A stretch of 64,000 nt of DNA from Coriaria nepalensis (GCA_027186245.1 CP114481.1:45663501-45727500), one strand, 5' to 3'. Counted from the stretch's first letter, positions 37,301 to 49,648 are shown. Program-made: numbers and translations. The notes: generated by a model not told the origin, from the letters alone.

Positions 37301-40300
37301 TGCTTTGAAATAAGATATTGACTTGAAATGACTCATTGAAATGATTTTGAGGTTAAACTAATGCACACATTCCTTGCATTGATCATTTCCAAGTTATGCA
37401 CAAAACTTGTGTTTGAAGTGCGAAAATAGAATTCGTTCGACTTGCTTCGAAATAAGATATTGACTTGAAATGACTCATTGAAATGATTTTAACGCTAAAC
37501 GAATGCACACTTTCCTTGCATTGATCATTTGCAAGTTATGCACAAAACTTTTCTTTGAAGTGCGAAAATAGAATTGGTTCGACTTGCTTTGAAATAAGAT
37601 ATTGACTTGAAATGACTCATTAAAATGATTTTAAGGTTCAACGAATGCACACTTTCCTTGCACTGATTATTTGCAAGTTATGCACAAAACTTGTGTTTGG
37701 AGTGCCAAAATAGAATTCGTTCGACTTGCTTGGAAATAAGATATTGACTTGAAATGACTCATTGAAATGATTTTAAGGTTAAACTAATGCACACATTCCT
37801 GGCATTGGTCATTTGCATGTTATGCACAGAACTTGTGTTTGAAGTGCGAAAATAGAATTCGTTCGACTTGCTTCGAAATAAGATATTGACTTGCAATGAC
37901 TCATTGAAATGATTTTAAGGTTAAACAAATGCACACTTTCATTGCATTGATCATTTGCAAGTTATGCACAAAAATTGTGTTTGAAGTGCAAATATAGAAT
38001 TCGTTTGACTTGCTACAAAATAAGATATTGACTTGAAATGACTCATTGAAATGATTTTAAGGTTAAACGAATGCACACTTTCCTTGCATTGATCATTAGC
38101 AAGTTATGCACAAAACTTGTGTTTGAAGTGCGAAAATAGAATTCGTTCGACTTGCTTCGAAATAAGATATTGACTTGAAATGACTCATTGAAATGATTTT
38201 GAGGTTAAACTAATGCACACATTCCTTGCATTGATCATTTCCAAGTTATGCACAAAACTTGTGTTTGAAGTGCGAAAATAGAATTCGTTCGACTTGCTTC
38301 GAAATAAGATATTGACTTGAAATGACTCATTGAAATGATTTTAAGGTTAAACTAATGCACACATTCCATGCATTGATCATTTCCAAGTTATGCACAAAAC
38401 TTGTGTTTGAAGTGCGAAAATAGAATTCGTTCAACTTGCTTCGAAATAAGATATTGACTTGAAATGACTCATTGAAATGATTTTAAGGTTAAACTAATGC
38501 ACACATTCCATGCATTGATCATTTCCAAGTTATGCACAAAACTTGTGTTTGAAGTGCGAAAATAGAATTCGTTCGACTTGCTTCGAAATAAGATATTGAC
38601 TTGAAATGACTCATTGAAATGATTTTAAGGTTAAACGAATGCACACTTTCCTTGCATTGATCATTTGCAAGTTGTGCACAAAACTTTTGTTTGAAGTGCG
38701 AAAATAGAATTGGTTCGACTTGCTTTAAAATAAGTTATTGACTTGAAATGACTCATTCATATGATTTTAAGGTTAAATGAATGCACACTTTCTTTGCATT
38801 GATCATTTGCAAATTATGCACAAAACTTGTGCTTGGAGTGCGAAAATAGAATTCGTTCGACTTGCTTTGAAATAAGATATTGACTTGAAATGACTGATTG
38901 AAATGATTTTAAGGTAAACTAATGCACACATTCCTTGCATTGATCATTTCCAAGTAATGCACAAAACTTGTGTTTGAGGTGCGAAAATAGAATTCGTTCG
39001 ACTTGCTTTGAAATAAGATATTGACTTGAAATGACTCATTGAAATGATTTTGAGGTTAAACTAATGCACACATTCCTTGCATTGATCATTTCCAAGTTAT
39101 GCACAAAACTTGTGTTTGAAGTGCGAAAATAGAATTCGTTCGACTTGCTTCGAAATAAGATATTGACTTGAAATGACTCATTGAAATGATTTTAACGCTA
39201 AACGAATGCACACTTTCCTTGCATTGATCATTTGCAAGTTATGCACAAAACTTTTCTTTGAAGTGCGAAAATAGAATTGGTTCGACTTGCTTTGAAATAA
39301 GATATTGACTTGAAATGACTCATTAAAATGATTTTAAGGTTCAACGAATGCACACTTTCCTTGCACTGATTATTTGCAAGTTATGCACAAAACTTGTGTT
39401 TGGAGTGCCAAAATAGAATTCGTTCGACTTGCTTGGAAATAAGATATTGACTTGAAATGACTCATTGAAATGATTTTAAGGTTAAACTAATGCACACATT
39501 CCTGGCATTGATCATTTGCATGTTATGCACAGAACTTGTGTTTGAAGTGCGAAAATAGAATTCGTTCGACTTGCTTCGAAATAAGATATTGACTTGCAAT
39601 GACTCATTGAAATGATTTTAAGGTTAAACAAATGCACACTTTCATTGCATTGATCATTTGCAAGTTATGCACAAAAATTGTGTTTGAAGTGCAAATATAG
39701 AATTCGTTTGACTTGCTACAAAATAAGATATTGACTTGAAATGACTCATTGAAATGATTTTAAGGTTAAACGAATGCACACTTTCCTTGCATTGATCATT
39801 AGCAAGTTATGCACAAAACTTGTGTTTGAAGTGCGAAAATAGAATTCGTTCGACTTGCTTCGAAATAAGATATTGACTTGAAATGACTCATTGAAATGAT
39901 TTTGAGGTTAAACTAATGCACACATTCCTTGCATTGATCATTTCCAAGTTATGCACAAAACTTGTGTTTGAAGTGCGAAAATAGAATTCGTTCGACTTGC
40001 TTCGAAATAAGATATTGACTTGAAATGACTCATTGAAATGATTTTAAGGTTAAACTAATGCACACATTCCATGCATTGATCATTTCCAAGTTATGCACAA
40101 AACTTGTGTTTGAAGTGCGAAAATAGAATTCGTTCAACTTGCTTCGAAATAAGATATTGACTTGAAATGACTCATTGAAATGATTTTAAGGTTAAACTAA
40201 TGCACACATTCCATGCATTGATCATTTCCAAGTTATGCACAAAACTTGTGTTTGAAGTGCGAAAATAGAATTCGTTCGACTTGCTTCGAAATAAGATATT

Positions 40301-40339
40301 GACTTGAAATGACTCATTGAAATGATTTTAAGGTTAAAC
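36873..40339 (+). repeat. 12-mer HOR (1703 bp), about two tandem copies
   Basis: AACGCTAAACG at 37491 recurs at 39194 (1703 bp, 12 x 142 minus 1). Identity runs from about 36873-38636 against 38576-40339, so the copies abut. I saw only two differences: GGCATTGGTC versus GGCATTGATC (near 37803 and 39506) and CAAGTTATG versus CAAATTATG (near 37110 and 38813). Contains GTTATGCACAGAAC and GCTACAAAATAAG monomers. Overlaps the end of the 18-mer block, showing layered amplification. Confidence 0.9.
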
Positions 40340-41500
40340 TAATGCACACTTTCCTTGCATTGATCATTTGCAAGTTATGCACGAAACTTTTGTTTGACGT
40401 GCCAAATTAGAATTCGTTTGAATTGCTTTGAAATAAGATATTGACTTGAAATGACTCAGTGAAATGATTTTAAGGTTAAACTAATGCACACATTCCTGGC
40501 ATTGATCATTTCCAAGTTATGCACAAAACTTGTGTTTGAAGTGCGAAAATAGAATTCGTTCGACTTGCTTCGAAATAAGATATTGACTTGAAATGACTCA
40601 TTGAAATGATTTTTAGGTTAAAGTAATGCACACATTCCTTGCATTGATCATTTCCAAGTTATGCACAAAACTTGTGTTTGAAGTGCGAAAATAGAATTCG
40701 TTCGACTTGCTTCGAAATAAGATATTGACTTGGAATGACTCATTGAAATGATTTTAAGGTTAAACAAGTGCACACTTTCATTGCATTGATCATTTGCACG
40801 TTATGCACGAAAATTGTGTTTGTAGTGCAAAAATAGAATTCGTTCGACTTGCTTCGAAATAAGTTATTGACTTGAAATGACTCATTCAAATGATTTTGAG
40901 GTTAAACTAATGCACACTTTCATTGCATTGATCAGTTGCAAGTTATGCACAAAAATTGTGTTTGTAGTGCGAAAATAGAATTCGTTCGAATTGCTTTGAA
41001 ATAAGTTTTTAACTTGAAATGAATCATTCAAATGTTTTTAAGGTTAAACGAATGCATACTTTTCTTGCATTGATCATTTGCAAGTTATGCACAAAACTTG
41101 TGTTTGAGGTGCGAAAATAGAATTCGTTCGACCAGCTTCGAAATAAGATATTGACTTGGAATGACTCATTGAAATGATTTTAAGGTTAAACTAATGCACA
41201 CATTCCTGGCATTGATCATTTCCAAGTTATGCACAAAACTTGCGTTTGAAGTGCGAACATAGAATTCGCTCAACGTGCGTTGAAATAAGATATTGACTTG
41301 AAATGACTCATTGAAATGATTATAAGGTTAAACGAATGCGCACTTTCGTTGCATTGATCATTTCCAAGTTATGCACAAAACTTGTGTTTTTAGTGCAAAA
41401 ATAGAATTCGTTCGAATTGCTTGGAAATAAGTTGTTGACTCGAAATGACTCATTCAAATGATTTTAACGTTAAACGAATGCACACTTTCCTTGCATTGAT
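40340..41500 (+). repeat. Second copy of the 8.1-kb-distant duplication
   Basis: Counterpart of 32236-33260, with one extra monomer (about 40.83-40.97 kb, with GATCAGTTGCAAG). Contains GAATGCATACTTTTC and GCTCAACGTGCGTTG private changes. It leaves the alignment near 41515, where AAAACTTGTG replaces AAAAGTTCTG. Confidence 0.82.
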
Positions 41501-41721
41501 CATTTGCAAGTTATGCACAAAACTTGTGTTTGTAGTGCAAAAATAGAATTCGTTCGACTTGCTTTGAAATAAGTTATGGTCTTGAAATGACACATTGAAA
41601 TGATTTTAAGGTTAAACGAATGCACACTTTCCTTGCATTGATCATTTGCAAGTTATGCACAAAACTTGCATTTGTAGTGCAAAAATAGAGCTCGTTCAAA
41701 TTACTTTGAAATAAGATATTG
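41501..41721 (+). repeat. Last + monomers before the orientation switch
   Basis: A monomer with private changes (AAGTTATGGTCTTGAAATG, GACACATTG) is followed by a GAGCTC-type monomer (site 41688-41693) with TTCAAATTACTTTGAAATAAGATATTG, cut off at 41721 by the junction. The cut monomer stops inside ATATTGACTTG. Confidence 0.85.
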
Positions 41722-41732
41722 TCGCACAAAAC
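41716..41732. other. Orientation-switch junction of the array
   Basis: Left of the junction the + monomer reads TAAGATATTG and should continue ACTTGAAATGAC. Instead comes TCGCACAAAACGAATTC, then CTATTTTCGCAC, which is the - orientation. A normal - monomer reads GTCGAACGAATTC, so CACAAA has replaced one A, or is filler, at about 41724-41730. The filler matches the GCACAAAAC found elsewhere in the monomer. The flanks do not form a long palindrome, because the nearest monomers on each side are of different subtypes. Confidence 0.9.
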
Positions 41733-43310
41733 GAATTCTATTTTCGCACTTCAAACACAAGTTTTGTGCATAACTTTGAAATGATCAATGCCAGGAATGT
41801 GTGCATTCGTCTAACTTTAAAATCATTTCAATGAGTCATTTCAAGTCAATATCTTATTTCAAAGCAAGTCGAACAAATTCTATTTTTGCACTACAAACAC
41901 AAGTTTTGTGCATAACTTGCAAATGATCAATGCAATGAAAGTATGCGTTTGTTTAACCTTAAAATCATTTCAATGAGTCATTTCAAGTGAATATCTTATT
42001 TCGAAGCAAGTCGAACGAATTCAATTTTCGCACTTCAAACACAAGTTTTGTGCATAACTTGGAAATGATCAAAGCCAGGAATGTGTGCATTCGTCTAACT
42101 TTAAAATCATTTCAATGAGTCATTTCAACTCAATATCTTATTTCGAAGCAAGTCGAACGAATTATATTTTGGCACATCAAACAGAACTTTTGTGCATAGC
42201 TTGCGAATGATCAATGCAAGGAAAGTGTGCGTTCGTTTAACCTTAAAATCATTTCAATGAGTCATTTCAAGTCAATAACTTATTTCAAAGCAATTCGAAC
42301 GAATTCTATTTTTGCACTACAAACACAAGTTTTGTGCATAACTTGCAAATGATCAATGCAAGGAATGTGTGCATTAGTTTAACCTTAAAATCTTTTCAAC
42401 GAGTCATTTCTAGTCAATATCTTATTCCAAAGCAAGACGAACGAATTATATTTTCGCACTCCAAACACAAGTTTTGTGCATAACTTGCAAATGATGAATG
42501 CAAGGAAAGTGTGCATTCGTTTAACCTTAAAATCATTTCAATGAGTCATTTCAAGTAAATAACTTATTCCAAAGCAATTCGAACGAATTCTATTTTTGCA
42601 CTACAAACACAATTTTTGTGCATAACTTGCAAATGATCAATGCAATGAAAGTGTGCATTCTTTTAACCTTAAAATCATTTCAATGAGTCATTTCAAGTCA
42701 ATATCTTATTTCGAAGCAAGTCGAACGAATTCTATTTTTGCACTTCAAACACAAGTTTTGTGCATAACTTGGAAATGATCAAAGCTAGGAATGTGTGCAT
42801 TAGTTTAACCTTAAAATCATTTCAATGAGTCATTTCAAGTCAATATCCTATTTCAAAGCAAGTCGAACAAATTCTATTTTGGCACATCAAACAGAACTTT
42901 TGTGCATAGCTTGCGAATGATCAATGCAAGGAAAGTGTGCATTCGTTTAACCTTAAAATCATTTCAATGAGTCATTTCAAGTCAATATCTTATTTCGAAG
43001 CAAGTCGAACCAATTCTATTTTTGCACTTCAGACACAAGTTTTGTGCATAACTTGCAAATGATCAATGCAATGAAAGTGTGCATTACTTTAACCTTAAAA
43101 TCATTTCAATGAGTCATTTCAAGTCAATAACTTATTTCAAAGCAATTCGAACGAATTCTATTTTTGCACTACAAACACAAGTTTTGTGCATAACTTGCAA
43201 ATGATCAATGCAAGGAAAGTGTGCATTCGTCTAACTTTAAAATCATTTCAATGAGTCATTTCAAGTCAATATCTTATTTCAAAGCAAGTCGAACGAATTC
43301 TATTTTCCCA
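41733..43310 (-). repeat. Irregular monomers right of the junction
   Basis: About 11 monomers with many private variants (ATCAAAGCCAGG, CATCAAACAGAAC, GCATAGCTTGCGAATG, GAATTATATTTTGGC, AATATCCTATTTC). No long HOR is evident by eye. Related CATCAAACAGAAC monomers return at 46.1 and 47.1 kb. Confidence 0.78.
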
Positions 43311-45620
43311 CTTCAAACTGAAGTTTTGTGCATAACTTGCAAATGATCAATGCAAGAAAAGTGTGCATTCGTTTAACCTTAAAATCATTTGAATGAGTCA
43401 TTTCAAGTCAATAACTTATTTCAAAGTAAGTTGAACGAATTCTATTTTTGCACAACAAACACAAGTTTTGTGCATAACATGCAAATGATCAATGCAAGGA
43501 ATGTGTGCATTAGTTTAACCTTAAAATCTTTTCAATGAGTGATTTTAAGTCAATATCTTATTTCTAAGCAAGTCGAACCAATTCTATTTTTGCACTTCAA
43601 ACACAAGTTTTGTGCATAACTTGCAAATGATCAATGCAATGAAAGTGTGCATTCGTTTAACCTTAAAATCATTTCAATGAGTCATTTCAAGTCAATATCT
43701 TATTTCGAAGCAAGTCGAACGAATTCTATTTTCGCACTTCAAACACAAGTTTTGTGCATAACCTGGAAATGATCAATACGAGGAATGTGTGCATTAGTTT
43801 AACCTTAAAATCATTTGAAGGAATCATTTCAAGTCAATATCTTATTTCCAAGCAAGTCGAACGAATTCTAATTTGGCACTCCAAACACAAGTTTTGTGCA
43901 TAACTTCAAATGATCAGTGCAAGGAAAGTGTGCATTCGTTTAACCTTAAAATCATTTCAATCAGTCATTTCAAATCAATATCGTATTTCAAAGCAAGTCG
44001 AACGAATTCTATTTTGGCACTCCAAACACAAGTTTTGTGCATAACTTGCAAATGATCAATGCAAGAAAAGTGTGCATTCGTTTAACCTTAAAATCATTTG
44101 AATGAGTCATTTCAAGTCAATAACTTATTTCAAAGTAAGTTGAACGAATTCTATTTTTGCACAACAAACACAAGTTTTGTGCATAACATGCAAATGATCA
44201 ATGCAAGGAATGTGTGCATTAGTTTAACCTTAAAATCTTTTCAATGAGTGATTTTAAGTCAATATCTTATTTCAAAGCAAGTCGAACCAATTCTATTTTT
44301 GCACTTCAAACACAAGTTTTGTGCATAACTTGCAAATGATCAATGCAATGAAAGTGTGCATTCGTTTAACCTTAAAATCATTTCAATGAGTCATTTCAAG
44401 TCAATATCTTATTTCAAAGCAAGTCGAACGAATTCTATTTTCGCACTTCAAACACAAATTTTGTGCATAACTTGGAAATGATCAATGCCAGGAATGCGTG
44501 CATTAGTTTAACCTTAAAATCATTTCAATGAGTCATTTCAAGTCAATATCTTATTTCCAAGCAAGTCGAACGAATTCTAATTTGGCACTCCAAACACAAG
44601 TTTTGTGCATAACTTCAAATGATCAGTGCAAGGAAAGTGTGCATTCGTTTAACCTTAAAATCATTTCAATCAGTCATTTCAAATCAATATCGTATTTCAA
44701 AGCAAGTCGAACGAATTCTATTTTGGCACTCCAAACACAAGTTTTGTGCATAACTTCAAATGATCAGTGCAAGGAAAGTGTGCATTCGTTTAACCTTAAA
44801 ATCATTTCAATCAGTCATTTCAAATCAATATCGTATTTCAAAGCAAGTCGAACGAATTCTATTTTGGCACTCCAAACACAAGTTTTGTGCATAACTTGCA
44901 AATGATCAATGCAAGAAAAGTGTGCATTCGTTTAACCTTAAAATCATTTGAATGAGTCATTTCAAGTCAATAACTTATTTCAAAGTAAGTTGAACGAATT
45001 CTATTTTTGCACAACAAACACAAGTTTTGTGCATAACATGCAAATGATCAATGCAAGGAATGTGTGCATTAGTTTAACCTTAAAATCTTTTCAATGAGTG
45101 ATTTTAAGTCAATATCTTATTTCAAAGCAAGTCGAACCAATTCTATTTTTGCACTTCAAACACAAGTTTTGTGCATAACTTGCAAATGATCAATGCAATG
45201 AAAGTGTGCATTCGTTTAACCTTAAAATCATTTCAATGAGTCATTTCAAGTCAATATCTTATTTCAAAGCAAGTCGAACGAATTCTATTTTCGCACTTCA
45301 AACACAAATTTTGTGCATAACTTGGAAATGATCAATGCCAGGAATGCGTGCATTAGTTTAACCTTAAAATCATTTCAATGAGTCATTTCAAGTCAATATC
45401 TTATTTCCAAGCAAGTCGAACGAATTCTAATTTGGCACTCCAAACACAAGTTTTGTGCATAACTTCAAATGATCAGTGCATGGAAAGTGTGCATTCGTTT
45501 AACCTTAAAATCATTTCAATCAGTCATTTCAAATCAATATCGTATTTCAAAGCAAGTCGAACGAATTCTATTTTGGCACTCCAAACACAAGTTTTGTGCA
45601 TAACTTGCAAATGATCAGTG
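43311..45620 (-). repeat. 5-mer/6-mer HOR (709 and 850 bp)
   Basis: TGCAAGAAAAGTG occurs at 43351, 44060 and 44910, spaced 709 (5-mer) and 850 bp (6-mer). The middle unit has an extra copy of a 141-bp monomer carrying CATAACTTCAAATGATCAG (AACTTCAAAT at 44611 and 44752, exactly 141 bp), which accounts for the difference. This monomer lacks the G of ACTTGCAAATG. Because 141 is divisible by 3, an open frame stays open through it (44528-44905), but there is no sign of coding. Confidence 0.85.
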
Positions 45621-46084
45621 CAAGGAAAGTGTGCATTCGTTTAACCTTAAAATCATTTCAATGAGTCATTTCAAGTCAATATCTTATTTCAAAGCAAGTC
45701 GAACGAATTCTATTTTGGCACTCCAAACACAAGTTTTGTGCATAACTTGCAAATGATCAGTGCAAGGAAAGTGTGCATTCGTTTAACCTTAAAATCATTT
45801 CAATGAGTCATTTCAAGTAAATAACTTATTCCGAAGCAATTCGAACGAATTCTATTTTTGCACTACAAACACAATTTTTGTGCATAACTTGCAAATGATC
45901 AATGCAATGAAAGTGTGCATTCTTTTAACCTCAAAATCATTTCAATGAGTCATTTCAAGTCAATATCTTATTTCGAAGCAAGTCGAACGAATTCTATTTT
46001 TGCACTTCAAACACAAGTTTTGTGTATAACTTGGAAATGATCAAAGCTAGGAATGTGTGCATTAGTTTAACCTTAAAATCATTT
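45621..46084 (-). repeat. Mixed - monomers
   Basis: Three monomers, one with CTTATTCCGAAGCAATTCG and one with GTGTATAACTTGG. They resemble 42.5-42.8 kb (ATTCTTTTAACC, ATCAAAGCTAGG). No other content is seen. Confidence 0.75.
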
Positions 46085-47690
46085 CAATGAGTCATTTCAA
46101 GTCAATATCTTATTTCAAAGCAAGTCGAACAAATTCTATTTTGGCACATCAAACAGAACTTTTGTGCATAGCTTGCGAATGATCAATGCAAGGAAAGTGT
46201 GCATTCGTTTAACCTTAAAATCATTTCAATGAGTCATTTCAAGTCAATATCTTATTTCAAAGCAAGTCGAACCAATTCTATTTTTGCACTTCAAACAGAA
46301 CTTTTGTGCATAACTTGCAAATGATGAATGCAAGGAAAGTGTGCATTCGTTTAACCTTAAAATCATTCAAATGAGTCATTTCAAGTAAATAACTTATTCC
46401 AAAGCAATTTGAACGAATTCTATTTTTGCACTACAAACACAAGTTTTGTGCATACCTTGCAAATGATCAATGCAATGAAAGTGTTCATTTGTTTAACCTT
46501 AAAATCATTTCAATGAGTCATTTGAAGTCAATATCTTATTTCGCAGCAAGTCGAACGAATTCTATTTTCGCACTTCAAAAACAAGTTTTGTGCATAACTT
46601 GGAAATGATCAAAGCCAGGAATGTGTGCATTCGTCTAATTTTAAAATCATTTCAATGAGTCATTTCAAGTCAATATCTTATTTCAAAGCAAGTCGAATGA
46701 ATTCTCTTTTCGCACTTCAAACACAAGTTTTGTGCATAACTTGCAAATGATGAATGCAAGGAAAGTGTGCATTCGTTTAACCTTAAAATCATTTCAATGA
46801 GTCATTTCAAGTAAATAACTTATTCCAAAGCAATTCGAACGAATTCTATTTTTGCACTACAAACACAAGTTTTGTACATAACTTGCAAATGATCAATGCA
46901 ATGAAAGTGTGCATTCGTTTAACCTTAAAATCATTTGAATGAGTCATTTCAAGTCAATAACTTATTTCAAAGTAAGTCGAACGAATTCTATTTTTGCACT
47001 ACAAACACAAGTTTTGTGCACCACTTGGAAATGATCAATGCAAGGAATGTGTGCATTAGTTTAACCTTAAATCTTTTCAATGAGTCATTTCAAGTCAATA
47101 TCTTATTTCAAAGCAAGTCGAACAAATTCTATTTTGGCACATCAAACAGAACTTTTGTGCATAGCTTGCGAATGATCAATGCAAGGAAAGTGTGCATTCG
47201 TTTAACCTTAAAATCATTTCAATGAGTCATTTCAAGTCAATATCTTATTTCAAAGCAAGTCGAACCAATTCTATTTTTGCACTTCAAACAGAACTTTTGT
47301 GCATAACTTGCAAATGATGAATGCAAGGAAAGTGTGCATTCGTTTAACCTTAAAATCATTCAAATGAGTCATTTCAAGTAAATAACTTATTCCAAACCAA
47401 TTTGAACGAATTCTATTTTTGCACTACAAACACAAGTTTTGTGCATACCTTGCAAATGATCAATGCAATGAAAGTGTTCATTTGTTTAACCTTAAAATCA
47501 TTTCAATGAGTCATTTGAAGTCAATATCTTATGTCGCAGCAAGTCGAACGAATTCTATTTTCGCACTTCAAAAACAAGTTTTGTGCATAACTTGGAAATG
47601 ATCAAAGCCAGGAATGTGTGCATTCGTCTAATTTTAAAATCATTTCAATGAGTCATTTCAAGTCAATATCTTATTTCAAAGCAAGTCGAA
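46085..47690 (-). repeat. 7-mer HOR (993 bp)
   Basis: About 46085-46697 repeats as 47078-47690. CATACCTTGCAAATG with GTGTTCATTTG recurs at 993 bp (7 x 142 minus 1). Differences include CTTATTTCGCAGC versus CTTATGTCGCAGC and CCAAAGCAATTTG versus CCAAACCAATTTG. The intervening 46698-47077 holds TTTTGTACATAAC and CACCACTTGG monomers and the one-base-short CCTTAAATCTTTTC. Confidence 0.85.
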
Positions 47691-47934
47691 CGAATTCTAT
47701 TTTTGCACTACAAACACAAGTTTTGTGCATAACTTGCAAATGATCAATGCAATGAAAGTGTGCATTCGTTTAACCTTAAAATCATTTCAATGAGTCATTT
47801 CAAGTCAATATCTTATTTCGAAGCAAGTCGAACGAATTCTATTTTCGCACTTCAAACACAAGTTTTGTACACAACTTGGAAATGATCAATGCAAGGAATG
47901 TGTGCATTAGTTTAACCTTAAAATCATTTCAATG
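47691..47934 (-). repeat. Two ordinary - monomers
   Basis: Types A and B in reverse orientation, one with TTTTGTACACAACTTGG. They link the 7-mer block to the 6-mer block. Confidence 0.72.
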
Positions 47935-49648
47935 AGTCATTTCAAATAAATAACTTATTCCAAAGCAATTCGAACGAATTCTATTTTTGCACTACAAACA
48001 CAAGTTTTCTGCATAACTTGCAAAAGATCAATGCAATGAAAGTGTGCATTCGTTTAACCTTAAAATCATTTCATTGAGTCATTTCAAGTCAATATCTTAT
48101 TTCGAAGCAAGTCGAACGAATTCTATTTTCGCACTTCAAACACAAGTTTTGTGCATAACTTGGAAATGATCAATGCCAGGAATGTGTGCATTAGTTTAAC
48201 CTTAAAATCATTTCAATGAGTCATTTCATGTCAATATCTTATTTCAAAGCAAGTCGAATGAATTCTATTTTCGCACTCCAAACACAAGTTTTGTGCATAA
48301 CTTGCAAATGATGAATGCAAGGAAAGTGTGCATTCGTTTAACCTTAAAATCATTTCAATGAGTCATTTCAAGTAAATAACTTATTCCAAAGCAAATCGAA
48401 CGAATTCTATTTTTGCACTACAAACACAAGTTTTGTACATAACTTGCAAATGATCAATGCAATGAAAGTGTGCATTCGTTTAACCTTAAAATCATTTGAA
48501 TGAGTCATTTCAAGTCAATAACTTATTTCAAAGTAAGTCGAACGAATTCTATTTTTGCACTACAAACACAAGTTTTGTGCACAACTTGGAAATGATCAAT
48601 GCAAGGAATGTGTGCATTAGTTTAACCTTAAATCTTTTCAATGAGTCATTTCAAGTCAATATCTTATTTCAAAGCAAGTCGAACGAATTCTATTTTCGCA
48701 CTCCAAACACAAGTTTTGTGCATAACTTGCAAATGATGAATGCAAGGAAAGTGTGCATTCGTTTAACCTTAAAATCATTTGAATGAGTCATTTCAAATAA
48801 ATAACTTATTCCAAAGCAATTCGAACGAATTCTATTTTTGCACTACAAACACAAGTTTTCTGCATAACTTGCAAAAGATCAATGCAATGAAAGTGTGCAT
48901 TCGTTTAACCTTAAAATCATTTCATTGAGTCATTTCAAGTCAATATCTTATTTCGAAGCAAGTCGAACGAATTCTATTTTCGCACTTCAAACACAAGTTT
49001 TGTGCATAACTTGGAAATGATCAATGCCAGGAATGTGTGCATTAGTTTAACCTTAAAATCATTTCAATGAGTCATTTCATGTCAATATCTTATTTCAAAG
49101 CAAGTCGAATGAATTCTATTTTCGCACTCCAAACACAAGTTTTGTGCATAACTTGCAAATGACGAATGCAAGGAAAGTGTGCATTCGTTTAACCTTAAAA
49201 TCATTTCAATGAGTCATTTCAAGTAAATAACTTATTCCAAAGCAATTCGAACGAATTCTATTTTTGCACTACAAACACAAGTTTTGTACATAACTTGCAA
49301 ATGATCAATGCAATGAAAGTGTGCATTCGTTTAACCTTAAAATCATTTGAATGAGTCATTTCAAGTCAATAACTTATTTCAAAGTAAGTCGAACGAATTC
49401 TATTTTTGCACTACAAACACAAGTTTTGTGCACAACTTGGAAATGATCAATGCAAGGAATGTGTGCATTAGTTTAACCTTAAATCTTTTCAATGAGTCAT
49501 TTCAAGTCAATATCTTATTTCAAAGCAAGTCGAACGAATTCTATTTTCGCACTCCAAACACAAGTTTTGTGCATAACTTGCAAATGATGAATGCAAGGAA
49601 AGTGTGCATTCGTTTAACCTTAAAATCATTTGAATGAGTCATTTCAAG
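47935..49648 (-). repeat. 6-mer HOR (851 bp), two tandem copies
   Basis: TTCAAATAAATAACTTATTCC, CATTTCATTGAGTC, CATTTCATGTCAATATC and TTTTGTACATAAC recur in the same order 851 bp apart (6 x 142 minus 1). The copies are nearly identical; differences seen are GCAAATCGAACG versus GCAATTCGAACG, and GATGAATGC versus GACGAATGC. A third copy sits at about 53431-54294. Confidence 0.88.

Larger units (their letters stand above)
1..41721 (+). repeat. 142-bp satellite array, + orientation arm
   Basis: About 294 head-to-tail monomers, with no non-satellite insert seen. The monomer, phased to begin ATTGAAATGATTTTAAGG and end TTGACTTGAAATGACTC, is close to 142 bp in nearly every copy; single-base indels occur and are inherited by HOR copies. 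Almost every copy has GAATTC in the context ATAGAATTCGTTCGAC and TGATCA in GCATTGATCATTT. The most variable sites are the bases after TGATCATT (TGCAAG, TCCAAG, TCCAAC, CGCACG), the AAC/AAA inside CACAAnnnTTGTG, the GAAGTGCG/GTAGTGCA/GGAGTGCG/GAGGTGCG stretch, and CTTCGAAATAAGATA versus CTTTGAAATAAGTTA. The + label is arbitrary: it only means the orientation of this arm. Cellular role is inferred (centromeric or pericentromeric heterochromatin). Confidence 0.98.

Noticed and set aside
41500..42000. Long palindrome or hairpin centred on the orientation switch
   Set aside because: The nearest monomers on either side differ in subtype (GAGCTC/TTGCATTTG on the left, CCAGGAATG/CGTCTAACTTT on the right), so the arms are only family-level inverted repeats.
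44528..44905. Open reading frames of 60-125 codons on both strands across the window
   Set aside because: All are translations of the satellite in shifting frames, give the same low-complexity peptide patterns, and recur wherever the same monomers recur. There is no start context, domain, or codon pattern suggesting a gene. With a 142-bp unit the frame shifts each monomer.
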